DNA from: Candidatus Mycobacterium methanotrophicum
Lineage (GTDB): Bacteria; Actinomycetota; Actinomycetes; Mycobacteriales; Mycobacteriaceae
Direction: 5' to 3'
DNA length: 64,000 nt
NCBI RefSeq assembly: GCF_023515995.1
Contig: NZ_CP097320.1
Location: forward strand, 1,116,001 to 1,180,000
Position numbers and translations under genes: made by a program. Shown in pieces: positions 30,252 through 39,093 of this stretch; the stretch's first letter is position 1; every line of letters starts with the position of its first letter. The notes under the pieces were generated by a model. It saw nothing but the letters and a program-made list of their open reading frames with translations. It ran no database searches and was not told the DNA's origin.

Positions 30252-32396
30252 TCACCGCTGGCCGGCGAAGGCGCGCAGCGCGGCCAGTTGCGCAGGATCC
30301 AGTGAAGGGCGGACGATTTCGCGCGCGGCAGCTACGTCGGCGGCGGTGATTTCGGCGGCGTCGACCGAGCGGCGCATCGCGGTGAGCGCAGCCTCGCGCA
30401 GCAGCGCCACGCAGTCTGCGGCGCTGTAGCCGTCCAGGTCGGCTGCCAGCGCGGCCAGGTCGACGTCGCGCAGCGGAACCGACTTGCCTGCGGCGTGCAA
30501 GATCTCCAGACGGCCTTGTGCATCAGGCGGTTCGACGAACACCAGCTTCTCCAGCCGACCGGGGCGCAACAGCCCCGGATCGATCAGGTCGGGCCTGTTG
30601 GTGGCGCCGACCACCACGACCTCGCGTAGCGGCTCGATGCCGTCGAGCTCGGTGAGCAGCGCGGCGACCACCCGATCGGTGACGCCGGAGTCGAAGCTCT
30701 GCCCACGCCGCGGGGTCAGCGCGTCGACCTCGTCGAGAAATACCAGTGACGGCGCCGAATCGCGGGCCCTGCCGAACAGTTCCCGCACGGCCTTCTCCGA
30801 CGATCCGACCCATTTGTCCATCAGCTCAGCGCCTTTGACAGCGTGCACCGAAAGCCGTCCGGTGCTGGCCAGTGCGCGCACCACGAAGGTTTTGCCGCAG
30901 CCTGGTGGTCCGTACAGCAGGACTCCGCGCGGCGGCTGCACGCCGAGTCGGGCAAAGGTGTCGGGATGTTGCAGCGGCCACAGCACCGCTTCGGTCAGCG
31001 CCTGCTTGGTGGCGGTCATATCGCCGACATCGTCGAGTGTGACCGAGCCGAGCGTGACTTCCACTGCGGCTGAGCGTGACAGCGGCCTGATCACGGTAAG
31101 CGCACCGAGCAGGTCGTCCTGGATCAGCTTCGGCGGCGTGCCGTCGGAACTGGCCCTGGCCGCCGCGCGCAATGCCGCCTCCCGCATCAGTGCGGCCAGA
31201 TCGGCAACCACGAAACCCGGTGTGCGACCGGCGATTTCGCTAAAGCCGATATTCTCGGTCGGCACCGACTTCAGTAGTCCCTGCAGCAATGCCGTGCGAG
31301 CGGCGGCGTCGGGAAGACTCAGCACCAGCTCACGGTCGCACAGCTCCGGTGCGTGCAGTCGCGGGTCGAGGTTCTCCGGCACCGCGGACGTGACGACCAC
31401 CGCGACCCGGGTGGCCGCGACCGCCTTACGCAGTTCGGCCAGGATCAGCGTCGCCACCGGTTCGCCTACGGCGGGCAGCAGCGCGTCGATGTCGGTGATC
31501 AGCAGCACGCCGCCGCCGTCGCTGACATCCGCCGCCGCGGCGGCCACCCGCTTCAGCCGGTCGTCGGCGGCCAGCGCGCCGACCTCCGGGCCGTCGAGCT
31601 CCACCAGCCGTCGGCCTGCGCAGACTGCGCGCACGAGCGTGGCCTTCCCGACGCCCGCCGGACCTAATACCAGGACACCCAAATTCGTTCCGGCGCCGAG
31701 GGTTTGCAGCAGGTGCGGCTCATCGAGCGCGAGCTTGAGCCACTCGGCCAGCTTGGCGGCCTGCGCGCTGACGCCCTCGAGGTCGTTGACCGTGAGCGAG
31801 GACGTTTTGGCATTGGCCTGCGCTGGCGCCAGCGGGACACCGGTTCCCCACGTCACCAACGAGTTTGGCTGCACGCTCACCGGTCCGGCGGGATCGACGC
31901 CGGTAACGGTCAACAGCTCGGACGTCCAGCTGATGCCGACCGCCGACGCCAGTGCGGCGGCAGCTGCGGATGTCGAGGTGCCTGGTCCAAGGTCGCGTGG
32001 CAGCAGGGACACGGCGTCGCCGACGGTCAGCACCTTGCCTAGCAGGGCCCGCCGCAGGGTGGCGGGTGGAACCGATCGACTGGTCAGCGCCGAGCCGCTC
32101 AACGTCACCGACCGAGCGCCGTGTACCACCGCGGCGGTCACGATCGCGGCGTTGTCCTGGCTCAGCCCGGCGTTGGAAAGCGTGACGTCGTCCAGCAGAA
32201 CGATGCCGAACGGGGTTTGCGGGCCAGCCACGGCGGCCACGGCCGTCGTGGTTCGCGCTCCGGTCAGCGACACTGCGTCCCACTCCCGAATCCCAAGGGC
32301 CGCGATGGCATTGGGATGCAGCCGGACAACGCCGCGGCGAGAGTCGACGGCCGCCGTGTTCAGCCGCGCGGTCAGCGTGAGCTGCGGCGAAGTCAT
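30252..32396 (-). CDS. Tandem AAA ATPase, CDC48/VCP-like (Rv0435c-like)
   Basis: A 714-residue protein with an N-terminal CDC48-like double-psi barrel (residues 1-180) and two AAA modules. The first has a weak Walker A (V-L-G-P-A-G-V-G-K-A near 242). The second is canonical: L-L-Y-G-P-P-G-C-G-K-T near 494, F-L-D-E-V-D-A-L near 551, G-A-T-N-R-P-D-L-I-D-P-G-L-L-R-P-G-R near 596. It probably extracts or unfolds proteins with ATP. ATG 32396 overlaps the pssA stop (ATGA), so pssA and this gene are translated together, as in M. tuberculosis (728 residues). Confidence 0.87.
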   Translation of the reverse strand: MTSPQLTLTARLNTAAVDSRRGVVRLHPNAIAALGIREWDAVSLTGARTTTAVAAVAGPQTPFGIVLLDDVTLSNAGLSQDNAAIVTAAVVHGARSVTLSGSALTSRSVPPATLRRALLGKVLTVGDAVSLLPRDLGPGTSTSAAAAALASAVGISWTSELLTVTGVDPAGPVSVQPNSLVTWGTGVPLAPAQANAKTSSLTVNDLEGVSAQAAKLAEWLKLALDEPHLLQTLGAGTNLGVLVLGPAGVGKATLVRAVCAGRRLVELDGPEVGALAADDRLKRVAAAAADVSDGGGVLLITDIDALLPAVGEPVATLILAELRKAVAATRVAVVVTSAVPENLDPRLHAPELCDRELVLSLPDAAARTALLQGLLKSVPTENIGFSEIAGRTPGFVVADLAALMREAALRAAARASSDGTPPKLIQDDLLGALTVIRPLSRSAAVEVTLGSVTLDDVGDMTATKQALTEAVLWPLQHPDTFARLGVQPPRGVLLYGPPGCGKTFVVRALASTGRLSVHAVKGAELMDKWVGSSEKAVRELFGRARDSAPSLVFLDEVDALTPRRGQSFDSGVTDRVVAALLTELDGIEPLREVVVVGATNRPDLIDPGLLRPGRLEKLVFVEPPDAQGRLEILHAAGKSVPLRDVDLAALAADLDGYSAADCVALLREAALTAMRRSVDAAEITAADVAAAREIVRPSLDPAQLAALRAFAGQR

Positions 32397-33250
32397 GTCC
32401 GGCCGGTGGGCCGGCGGAGGCCCAACCTGGCCATTGACCGGCGATTGGGCTGCGCGCGGCGGATCGCGCGTCGGGTAGCGCGTCGCTGCTTGGGTTTCTC
32501 GCCCCACGCCTCGGGATGCGCCGCCAGCCAGTGGTAGCTGTGCACGGAGAACGGAATGTGAAACAGGTAGGCCGCGATCAGCACCATGATCAGGATGTAG
32601 GGGAACAAAAAGGCCGCTGCCGCAACGATCGTCAGCGTGGCCAGCAGCAGCGCGGCCAGGTTCGGCGGCACCGACACGGCATGCATCTTGCGCATCGGGA
32701 TGCGGCTGACCACCAGCATCGAGCAGGCCGCCACCCATGCGCAGACGAACCACGGTGACGTCCACCAGCCCGCACCGAACTGCAGCTTGGCGGCCAGCGG
32801 GCCGAGCGCTGCGATGGCGCCGGCGGGCGCTGGTATCCCGACGAAATACTCCCGCGTGAAGGCTGGTTGGCTGGCAGCGTCCAACAGCGCGTTAAATCTG
32901 GCTAGCCGCAACACGATTGACACCGCGTACAGCAGCACCACGACCCAGCCGGCCGGCTGCGAGGGCAGTAACGTCACGTAGATCACCACCGCCGGGGCCA
33001 CCCCGAAGTTCACCGCGTCGGCGAGCGAATCGATCTCCTCGCCCATCCGCGACTCGGCGTCCAGGATGCGGGCCACCCGGCCGTCGAGTCCGTCCAGGAT
33101 CGCGGCGGCGGCGATCAGCGCTATCGCCACATGCGGCTGACCCTCCAGCGCGAACCGGATCGAGGTCAGCCCGGCGCAGATAGCCAGCACGCTCATCGAG
33201 CTGGGCAGGATGCGCAAGTTGACCACTCGCCTGCCGCGAGGCCTAGTCAT
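32393..33250 (-). CDS. pssA: Phosphatidylserine synthase
   Basis: Transfers the phosphatidyl group of CDP-diacylglycerol to serine in the inner membrane. The CDP-alcohol phosphatidyltransferase signature is complete (D-G-L-D-G-R-V-A-R, then G-E-E-I-D-S-L-A-D, near residues 53-78), followed by five or six hydrophobic helices and an Arg-rich cytoplasmic tail. Length 285 matches the family (286 in M. tuberculosis). It lies directly downstream of psd, the enzyme that uses its product, with a 78 bp gap. Confidence 0.92.
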   Translation of the reverse strand: MTRPRGRRVVNLRILPSSMSVLAICAGLTSIRFALEGQPHVAIALIAAAAILDGLDGRVARILDAESRMGEEIDSLADAVNFGVAPAVVIYVTLLPSQPAGWVVVLLYAVSIVLRLARFNALLDAASQPAFTREYFVGIPAPAGAIAALGPLAAKLQFGAGWWTSPWFVCAWVAACSMLVVSRIPMRKMHAVSVPPNLAALLLATLTIVAAAAFLFPYILIMVLIAAYLFHIPFSVHSYHWLAAHPEAWGEKPKQRRATRRAIRRAQPNRRSMARLGLRRPTGRT

Positions 33251-33328
33251 CTGCGCCGCTCTCCCCCGCCAGCGGGAAGCGCCCCCACCGCGTCGCTGCT
33301 TTGTATATCGTCGCCGGCGCGGTGACCA

Positions 33329-34051
33329 TCACAGCTCTGCCAGCACCGTTTCGCCCCCGACCGCCCGCTGGCCGACGCTGACCAGCACCTCTGCCCCGGC
33401 GGGCAGGTAGGTGTCGAGGCGGGACCCGAACCGGATCAGGCCGTAAGTGTCACCGATTGACAGTTTGTCGCCGGCGTGAGCGTCGCAGACGATGCGCCGC
33501 GCCAGGAGACCGGCGATCTGCACCGCCACGACGTCCGCGCCGTCGGCGGTGCGGATTTGCATGCTGACGCGTTCGTTGTCGTCACTGGCGGCGGCCAGGT
33601 CGGCCGAGCCGAAGCGACCCGGCCGGTGCCGCACGGCAACCACTTCGCCGCTCACCGGCGCCCGCTGGACATGGGCGTCCAAGAGAGACAGGAAGACGCT
33701 GATCCGTGGCAGCTCTGCGTTACCCAACCCGAGCTCGGCGGGCGGGGCGGCGGTGTCGATGACGCAGATTAGGCCGTCGGCGGGAGCGACGACGACGCCG
33801 GGCCGCGTGGGCGCTACCCGCGGCGGGTGCCGGAAGAACCCGGCACACGCACCGGCGGTCAGCAGGCCGGCTCGGCGCAGCCATCGATAGCGGCGTCCGG
33901 CAAGTCTTCCCCCCACGGCCACGGCCAGCCCCACCGAGATGAACGGCAGGCCGGCGGGATGCACGGGCGGAACGGTCGACCGCAGCAACGACAGCAGCCG
34001 CTGCGGGCCGAACGTCAGGTTCTCTCCGGTCGAGCGGGGGCGTCGTGCCAC
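33329..34051 (-). CDS. psd: Phosphatidylserine decarboxylase proenzyme
   Basis: Converts phosphatidylserine to phosphatidylethanolamine. The 240-residue proenzyme has an N-terminal hydrophobic region (about 30-70), A-P-A-D-G near 89, the [16 protein letters not shown] motif near 116, and the self-cleavage site I-R-F-G-S-R-L-D near 210, where Gly-Ser is split to form the pyruvoyl group. ATG 34051 fits the usual N-terminus. In M. tuberculosis moeA2 precedes psd; here it is absent and a hairpin and the SDR gene come next. Confidence 0.9.
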   Translation of the reverse strand: MARRPRSTGENLTFGPQRLLSLLRSTVPPVHPAGLPFISVGLAVAVGGRLAGRRYRWLRRAGLLTAGACAGFFRHPPRVAPTRPGVVVAPADGLICVIDTAAPPAELGLGNAELPRISVFLSLLDAHVQRAPVSGEVVAVRHRPGRFGSADLAAASDDNERVSMQIRTADGADVVAVQIAGLLARRIVCDAHAGDKLSIGDTYGLIRFGSRLDTYLPAGAEVLVSVGQRAVGGETVLAEL

Positions 34052-34079
34052 GCGGTCATCTTACGGAGCCGCAGCGAGC

Positions 34080-34126
34080 GTGGGCTTGATGCACGCAAAA
34101 CGAACATCAGCGTGCGTTAAGCCCAC
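34080..34126. repeat. Long inverted repeat at the position of missing moeA2
   Basis: GTGGGCTT (34080-34087) pairs with AAGCCCAC (34119-34126), and GCACGC (34091-34096) pairs with GCGTGC (34110-34115). The result is a two-part stem around a 13-nt loop with small internal bulges. There is no T-run, so it is not a classic terminator. It lies in the 97 bp between the SDR gene and psd, exactly where moeA2 would be in M. tuberculosis. Confidence 0.6.
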
Positions 34127-34148
34127 AATCAACTGTGGCCGGCCGGCG

Positions 34149-35072
34149 TCAGACCGGATACGTCACACCGGTCAGCTCTTCGGAGACCTTCCACAGCCGG
34201 CGCTGCAAGTCCTCGTCATGGGACTGCGCGCTCGAGGACACCAGCTTCGGGTGGCCACGCTGCTCGCCGAGGCCGTCCGGGCCGTAATACTGCCCACCCT
34301 GGACATCCGGGTCGGTGGCGGCGCGCAGCGTCGGTAGGGCACCCATCGCCGCGTTCTGAAACAGCAGCGGGCCGAGCACCGCGACGGCGGGTTTGAGCAC
34401 GGCGGGCAGGTTGCGCACCAACTCGGTGTTCGAGGCGCCCGGGTGCGCGGCGGTCGCGACGGTGTTCGCCTGCTTAGCGGCCAGCCGGCGCTGCAGCTGG
34501 TAAGTGAACAGCAGGTTGGCCAGCTTGGATTGGCCGTACGCGGCGATTCGGTCGTAGCGCTGTTCCCACTGCAGATCATCGAAGTGGATGGCGGCGCGGA
34601 CGCGGTGGCCCATGCTGCTGACGGTCACCACCCGCGAGCCCCGGACCCCCAGCAGATTGCCCAGCAGCAGCCCGGTCAGCGCGAAGTGGCCCAGATGGTT
34701 GGTGCCGAACTGCATTTCGAACCCGTCAGCGGTGACCTGCTTCGGCGTCCACATCACGCCGGCGTTGTTGATCAGCAGGTCGATGCGCGGATAGGCCTTG
34801 CGCAGCGCGGTGGCGGCGTCCCGCACCGAATCCAACGAGCTGAGGTCGAGCCCCTGCAACGTCACATCAGCCTCGGGATGGGCGGCCACGATCCGCGCCA
34901 GGGCCAGGTTGCCCTTCTCCAAATTGCGAACCGCCAACACCACGTGTGCGCCGCTTTCGGCGAGCACGGCGGCGGTCTGGTAGCCCAGACCGGTGTTCGC
35001 GCCGGTGACGATGGCGATTCGGTCGCTTTGGTCGGGTATGTCGGCCGTCGTCCATTTGCGGTTGGCAGTCAT
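34149..35072 (-). CDS. Short-chain dehydrogenase/reductase (Rv0439c-like)
   Basis: A 307-residue NADP-type SDR of the retinol-dehydrogenase-like group: V-T-G-A-N-T-G-L-G near residues 21-29, N-N-A-G-V near 102, S-S-M-G-H near 154 and the Y-G-Q-S-K active site near 180. ATG 35072 starts with M-T-A-N-R-K-W-T-T-A-D-I-P-D-Q, the conserved start of Rv0439c. In M. tuberculosis this gene is next to groEL2. Here a 4 kb insertion separates it from the groEL2 remnant. Confidence 0.87.
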   Translation of the reverse strand: MTANRKWTTADIPDQSDRIAIVTGANTGLGYQTAAVLAESGAHVVLAVRNLEKGNLALARIVAAHPEADVTLQGLDLSSLDSVRDAATALRKAYPRIDLLINNAGVMWTPKQVTADGFEMQFGTNHLGHFALTGLLLGNLLGVRGSRVVTVSSMGHRVRAAIHFDDLQWEQRYDRIAAYGQSKLANLLFTYQLQRRLAAKQANTVATAAHPGASNTELVRNLPAVLKPAVAVLGPLLFQNAAMGALPTLRAATDPDVQGGQYYGPDGLGEQRGHPKLVSSSAQSHDEDLQRRLWKVSEELTGVTYPV

Positions 35073-35148
35073 TGCCGAAAACGATACCGACTGATGGTCG
35101 GCGCCGTGTCGGTGCGATCCGTCGCAGGGTCGGTGGCATTCTCGATGA

Positions 35149-35661
35149 GTGGACAATCCCCAGCCCAGGCCGCGGGTGGCGGGCATGATCGATCCGGCAT
35201 ATCCGCCCAGCCGGCGTGCGCCGCTGCGGTGGGCGATCGGCGGTGTGGCGCCGTGGCTGGTGCTGGCGGCCGGTCAGGTGGTGTGGATCGGCTTCGATCA
35301 GCGGCTGCCCTGGCTGCACCTACTGGTCGCCGCCGTCACCGTGTTAGGGGCGGCGATCTCGCTCGCCGTCGTGCCGTTATGGCGCTACCGGGTGCACCGG
35401 TGGGAGATCGGCCCGCAGGCGGTATATACCCGCACGGGTTGGTTGGTCCAGGAACGGCGCATCGCGCCGATATCGCGGGTGCAGACCGTCGACACCTACC
35501 GCGGCCCGCTGGACCGGTTGTTCGGTCTGGCCAACGTCACCGTCACCACCGCCTCCTCGGCGGGAGCGGTCCACATCGCCGCGCTCGACCTCGCGGTGGC
35601 CGACCACCTCGTCGCCCAATTAACCGACATCGCCGCGCTCGGTGTCGAGGACGCCACGTGA
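35149..35661 (+). CDS. PH-domain membrane protein (YdbS-like)
   Basis: A 170-residue protein with two membrane helices (about 28-48 and 54-76), then one bacterial PH (bPH2) domain: Y-R-V-H-R-W-E-I-G-P-Q-A-V-Y-T-R-T-G, V-Q-E-R-R-I-A-P-I-S-R-V-Q-T-V-D. GTG 35149 or ATG 35185 may be the start. Its stop overlaps the next ATG (TGATG). YdbS/YdbT pairs are widespread in Gram-positive bacteria with no firm function; in Bacillus they are linked to resistance to an antibiotic peptide. Confidence 0.78.
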   Translation: MDNPQPRPRVAGMIDPAYPPSRRAPLRWAIGGVAPWLVLAAGQVVWIGFDQRLPWLHLLVAAVTVLGAAISLAVVPLWRYRVHRWEIGPQAVYTRTGWLVQERRIAPISRVQTVDTYRGPLDRLFGLANVTVTTASSAGAVHIAALDLAVADHLVAQLTDIAALGVEDAT

Positions 35662-37160
35662 TGACCCAGCAGCGGCCCCAAATCGCTTGGCAGCGACTAA
35701 GTCCCAGGATGCTGCTGGTGCATCCGGCGCACGAGTTGCTGCGCGAACTGCCGTTGTTGATCGGGGTACTGGTGCTCGGTTCGACCACCGGCAACCAGTC
35801 CTGGACGGTGGCGGTGCTCGTGCTTAGCGTAGGAGTGGGCGTCGCGCGTTGGTTCACCACCAGCTACCGCATCGAATCCGACCGCGAGTCTGGCCAGGTG
35901 CAGCTGCGGTCCGGCCTGCTGCAGCGCAAGGTTCTGTCGGTGCCGCGCAACCGAATCCGTTCGGTGCAGACCGATGCGCGACTGCTGCACCGGCTGTTGG
36001 GGCTGACCGTGCTGCGGTTGAGCACCGGCCAACAAGCCACGGCCGAGCATGGTTTCGAGCTCAACGCGGTCAGGGCCGACCAGGTACCGCGGCTGCGAGC
36101 CATCCTGCTGGCCGACTCACCGCAGCCGGGCGATGCGGCGACCGCGGAGCCCGCGGCGTCGAGCACGGTGCTGGCGCGCTGGCAGCCGTCATGGTTGCGG
36201 TACGCGCCGTTGAGCCTGTCCGGGCTGCTGATCGTGGTTGCCGCCGCTGGCGTGGTCTATCAGAGCGGAGCCGTTGGGCCGTTGCAGCATTCACGGCTGG
36301 TTTCCTCGGGGTTGGCGGCGGCTGCGCGGCTGGGTGTGGTCGCGACCGTCGCGGTGATCGCGGCGGTGGTGCTGATCGCTTCGGTGCTGCTGGCGGTGCT
36401 GCGGTCGCTGCTCGTCTACGGAAACCTGGTGCTGACGCGTCGGGCCGACGTCTTGCATCTGCGGCACGGTCTGCTGCGGCTGCGCGAACACACCTACGAC
36501 ATGAGCCGGCTGCGCGGCGGGACGCTGCGGCAGCCGCTGCTGGTGCGAGTCTTCGGCGGCGCCCGGCTGGATGCGGTGATGACCGGCGTGCATGGTGCAG
36601 GCGAGTCGTCGGTGCTGCTGCCGCCATGTCCGGCCGCCACCGCGGAAGCGGTGCTGGCGGGGCTGGTCGGCGGTCCCGAAAGCGCCTGGGTCGTCGTCGG
36701 GCCGTTGCGTGGTCACGGCGGTCGGGCAGCGTCTCGGCGGTGGACGCGCGCACTGGGGATTCCGGTGCTGATCGGTGTCGCGCTGGCGGCCACTGCGCTG
36801 CTCGGGATTTCGGCTGTGCCGCTGTGGTTGTGGACGGCGTGGGTGGCGGTCACGGCGTGGTGTGCGTTGCTGGCTGCCGACAGGGTGGGCGCACTCGGGC
36901 ACCGGGTCGACAGCCGGTGGCTGGTGATGCGTTCCGGCAGCCTGGACCGCCGACGCGACTGCCTCGCCACGGCGGGCGTCATCGGCTGGACCGTGCGGCA
37001 GTCGCCGCTGCAACGCCGGGCCGGAGTGGCCACCCTGGTCGCGGCGACTGCCGCCGGCGTCAAGCGCTACCCGCTGATCGACGTCCCAGAAGACCAGGCG
37101 TGGGCCGTGGCGGCGGAAGCATCGCCATGGGTGGCCGACAGCATCTGGGCGATCCGCTAG
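35661..37160 (+). CDS. Multi-PH-domain membrane protein (YdbT-like)
   Basis: A 499-residue partner of the preceding gene with three membrane-flanked bPH2 domains. Each ends with the characteristic R-S-V-Q-T-D / D-M-S-R-L-R-G-G-T / A-G-V-I-G-W-T-V-R-Q-S-P type strand-turn. Hydrophobic pairs sit at about 28-60, 185-250 and 365-405. It is one of the least disturbed genes in this mosaic region. Its stop overlaps the stop of the convergent helicase gene by 4 nt. Confidence 0.78.
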   Translation: MTQQRPQIAWQRLSPRMLLVHPAHELLRELPLLIGVLVLGSTTGNQSWTVAVLVLSVGVGVARWFTTSYRIESDRESGQVQLRSGLLQRKVLSVPRNRIRSVQTDARLLHRLLGLTVLRLSTGQQATAEHGFELNAVRADQVPRLRAILLADSPQPGDAATAEPAASSTVLARWQPSWLRYAPLSLSGLLIVVAAAGVVYQSGAVGPLQHSRLVSSGLAAAARLGVVATVAVIAAVVLIASVLLAVLRSLLVYGNLVLTRRADVLHLRHGLLRLREHTYDMSRLRGGTLRQPLLVRVFGGARLDAVMTGVHGAGESSVLLPPCPAATAEAVLAGLVGGPESAWVVVGPLRGHGGRAASRRWTRALGIPVLIGVALAATALLGISAVPLWLWTAWVAVTAWCALLAADRVGALGHRVDSRWLVMRSGSLDRRRDCLATAGVIGWTVRQSPLQRRAGVATLVAATAAGVKRYPLIDVPEDQAWAVAAEASPWVADSIWAIR

Positions 37161-38851
37161 GCGGTCAATCCGCGCACCGCTTCGATGCGGGTCCTAAGCT
37201 GGTCAGAGGTGGCCGCGGCCACCGGCGGGCCGCCGCAGATGCGCCGCAGCTCGTTGTGAATCCAGCCGTGCGGCTTGCCTGTTCGATGGTGTGCCGCCGA
37301 GACCAGCGCGTTGAGTTCGCGGCGCAGGTCGCGCAATTGCCCGTGCCGGGTGACCGGTTGGGCCACGGCGGCGCCGTTGCGGGCGCGACGGTCGAGCTGC
37401 TGAACTTGGCGGCGCAACAACAGTTCTCGCATCTGGTTGGCGTCCAACAGGCCAGGCAGACCCAAGTAGTCGGCTTCTTCGTCGCTACCCGCGGGCGCCA
37501 AAATCTCAGCGGTGCCGAACGACGAGCCATCGAAAATCACCTGGTCGAGTTCCGCGTCGGCGCCCAACGAGATGAACCCGTTCTCCGGTTCGGACGGTTC
37601 GGTCTGGCGGCGCTGCGCGGCCTCCAGCCCGTCGGTCTCGCGGTGCGGCTCGCCGAGCACATGATTGCGTTGCGCCTCAAGCTCGCTGGCCAGCTGCAGC
37701 AGCGACGGCACCGATGGCAGGAAGATGCTCGCCGTCTCGCCCGGCCGCCGCGAGCGCACGAAGCGGCCGATCGCCTGGGCGAAGTACAGCGGGGTCGACG
37801 CGCTGGTGGCATACACCCCCACGGCCAGCCGCGGCACGTCGACACCCTCGCTCACCATCCGTACTGCGACCAGCCAGCGGCTGGTGCCCGTGGAGAACTT
37901 TGCGATGCGGTCTGACGAGCTGCTGTCGTCGGAAACGACCACGGTGGGCGCTTCGCCGGTAATCCGTTGCAGCAGAAGGGCATAGGCGCGGGCAGCCTTT
38001 TGGTCCGACGCGATGATCATGCCGCCGGCGTCGGGTACTCCGCCGTCGCGGAGTTGCCGCAGCCGGATGTCGGCAGCGGAGACCACCGCAGGCATCCACT
38101 CGCCGGCCGGATCGAGCGCGGTACGCCACGCCCGGACGGCGTGCTCGGCGCTGGCCGGCTCGCCGAGCCGCGCGGCGTACTCCCCGCCGGCGCTGTCGCG
38201 CCAGCGGGTTTCACCGGAGTAGGCCAGGAACACCACCGGGCGCACGACGCCGTCAGCCAGCGCGTCGGCGTAGCCGTAGGTGTGATCGGCCGCCGAGCGC
38301 AGCACGCCGTTGCCGTCGGGCTCGTAGCGAACGAACGGAATCGCGGCATCGTCACTGCGAAACGGTGTGCCGGTCAACGCCAGTCGCCGCGCGGCGTCGC
38401 CGAAAGCCTCGCGGATGCTCTCACCCCAGCTCTTGGCGTCCCCGCCGTGATGGATCTCGTCGAAGATCACCAGCGTGCGCCTGCTCTCGGTGCGCACCCG
38501 ATGCCGGGCGGGATGGCTGGCCACCTGGGCGTAGGTGACGACGATGCCGTGGTACTCCGCCGAGGTGTGCGCGGCGGCGTTGCGGAACTTGGGATCCAGC
38601 GCGATGCCGTCGGCGGCGGCCGCCAGCGCCCACTGTGTCTTGAGATGCTCGGTGGGCACCACCACGGTGATCGTGTCGACGCTGCGGTCGGCCAGCAGCT
38701 CGGTGGCGATCCGCAGAGCAAACGCCGTCTTACCCGCGCCGGGGGTAGCGACCAGCAAGAAATCACGCGGCTTGGCGGTCAAGTACCGCACCAAGGCTCG
38801 CCGCTGCCAGCCCCGCAAAGCCCGGGTGCTGGGCGCTTCACTAGCCCGCAC
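37157..38851 (-). CDS. DEAD/DEAH-box helicase, superfamily 2
   Basis: A 564-residue SF2 ATPase with motifs in order: L-R-G-W-Q-R-R-A-L (Q-like) near 12, A-T-P-G-A-G-K-T near 34-41, V-V-P-T-E-H-L (Ia) near 64, I-F-D-E-I-H-H-G-G (II) near 129, L-T-G-T-P-F-R-S-D (III) near 159, V-A-V-R-M-V-S-E-G-V-D-V-P (V) near 328 and A-I-G-R-F-V-R (VI) near 361. The C-terminal 170 residues are actinobacteria-specific. Nucleic acid target unknown. ATG 38851 is chosen as the most upstream clear start; it could begin later. Confidence 0.82.
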   Translation of the reverse strand: MRASEAPSTRALRGWQRRALVRYLTAKPRDFLLVATPGAGKTAFALRIATELLADRSVDTITVVVPTEHLKTQWALAAAADGIALDPKFRNAAAHTSAEYHGIVVTYAQVASHPARHRVRTESRRTLVIFDEIHHGGDAKSWGESIREAFGDAARRLALTGTPFRSDDAAIPFVRYEPDGNGVLRSAADHTYGYADALADGVVRPVVFLAYSGETRWRDSAGGEYAARLGEPASAEHAVRAWRTALDPAGEWMPAVVSAADIRLRQLRDGGVPDAGGMIIASDQKAARAYALLLQRITGEAPTVVVSDDSSSSDRIAKFSTGTSRWLVAVRMVSEGVDVPRLAVGVYATSASTPLYFAQAIGRFVRSRRPGETASIFLPSVPSLLQLASELEAQRNHVLGEPHRETDGLEAAQRRQTEPSEPENGFISLGADAELDQVIFDGSSFGTAEILAPAGSDEEADYLGLPGLLDANQMRELLLRRQVQQLDRRARNGAAVAQPVTRHGQLRDLRRELNALVSAAHHRTGKPHGWIHNELRRICGGPPVAAATSDQLRTRIEAVRGLTA

Positions 38852-38962
38852 CCGAAGACTCCTAATCTCGTTGAGATAGCGAGGAAATGCAGTCTAGGGC
38901 AACGATATCGGAACGCGCACGGTAGGCCTATCCTCAGATCGTGATCGCCCGACTGGCGCACG

Positions 38963-39075
38963 CTAGACGATGAAGTTGTCGTGGCGGACGAACCACTCTC
39001 GGCGTTCGTCGTCAGCCATGTCGGCCAACGCGCTGAAACCCTCGAAGTAGGTCCGCCGCGGCGCACCAGGCCTGT
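38963..39075 (-). pseudogene. Unidentified C-terminal gene scar
   Basis: One minus-strand frame reads [23 protein letters not shown] and ends H-D-N-F-I-V with TAG at 38963-38965. The composition is clearly protein-like, but upstream bases give only low-complexity sequence and then the opposing M24 gene. It looks like the tail of a gene whose body was removed. I cannot name the family. Confidence 0.35.
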
Positions 39076-39093
39076 GTGCTCCGCTGGGTGGTA

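Noticed and set aside
30484..32478. 664-codon plus-strand frame opposite the AAA ATPase gene
   Set aside because: Ser/Ala/Arg-rich shadow; the minus strand encodes Walker motifs in order.
35424..35440. Sequence resembling a CsoR/CstR box (TATACCCGCACGGGTT)
   Set aside because: It lies inside the coding sequence of a PH-domain protein, one arm is mismatched, and no start is nearby.
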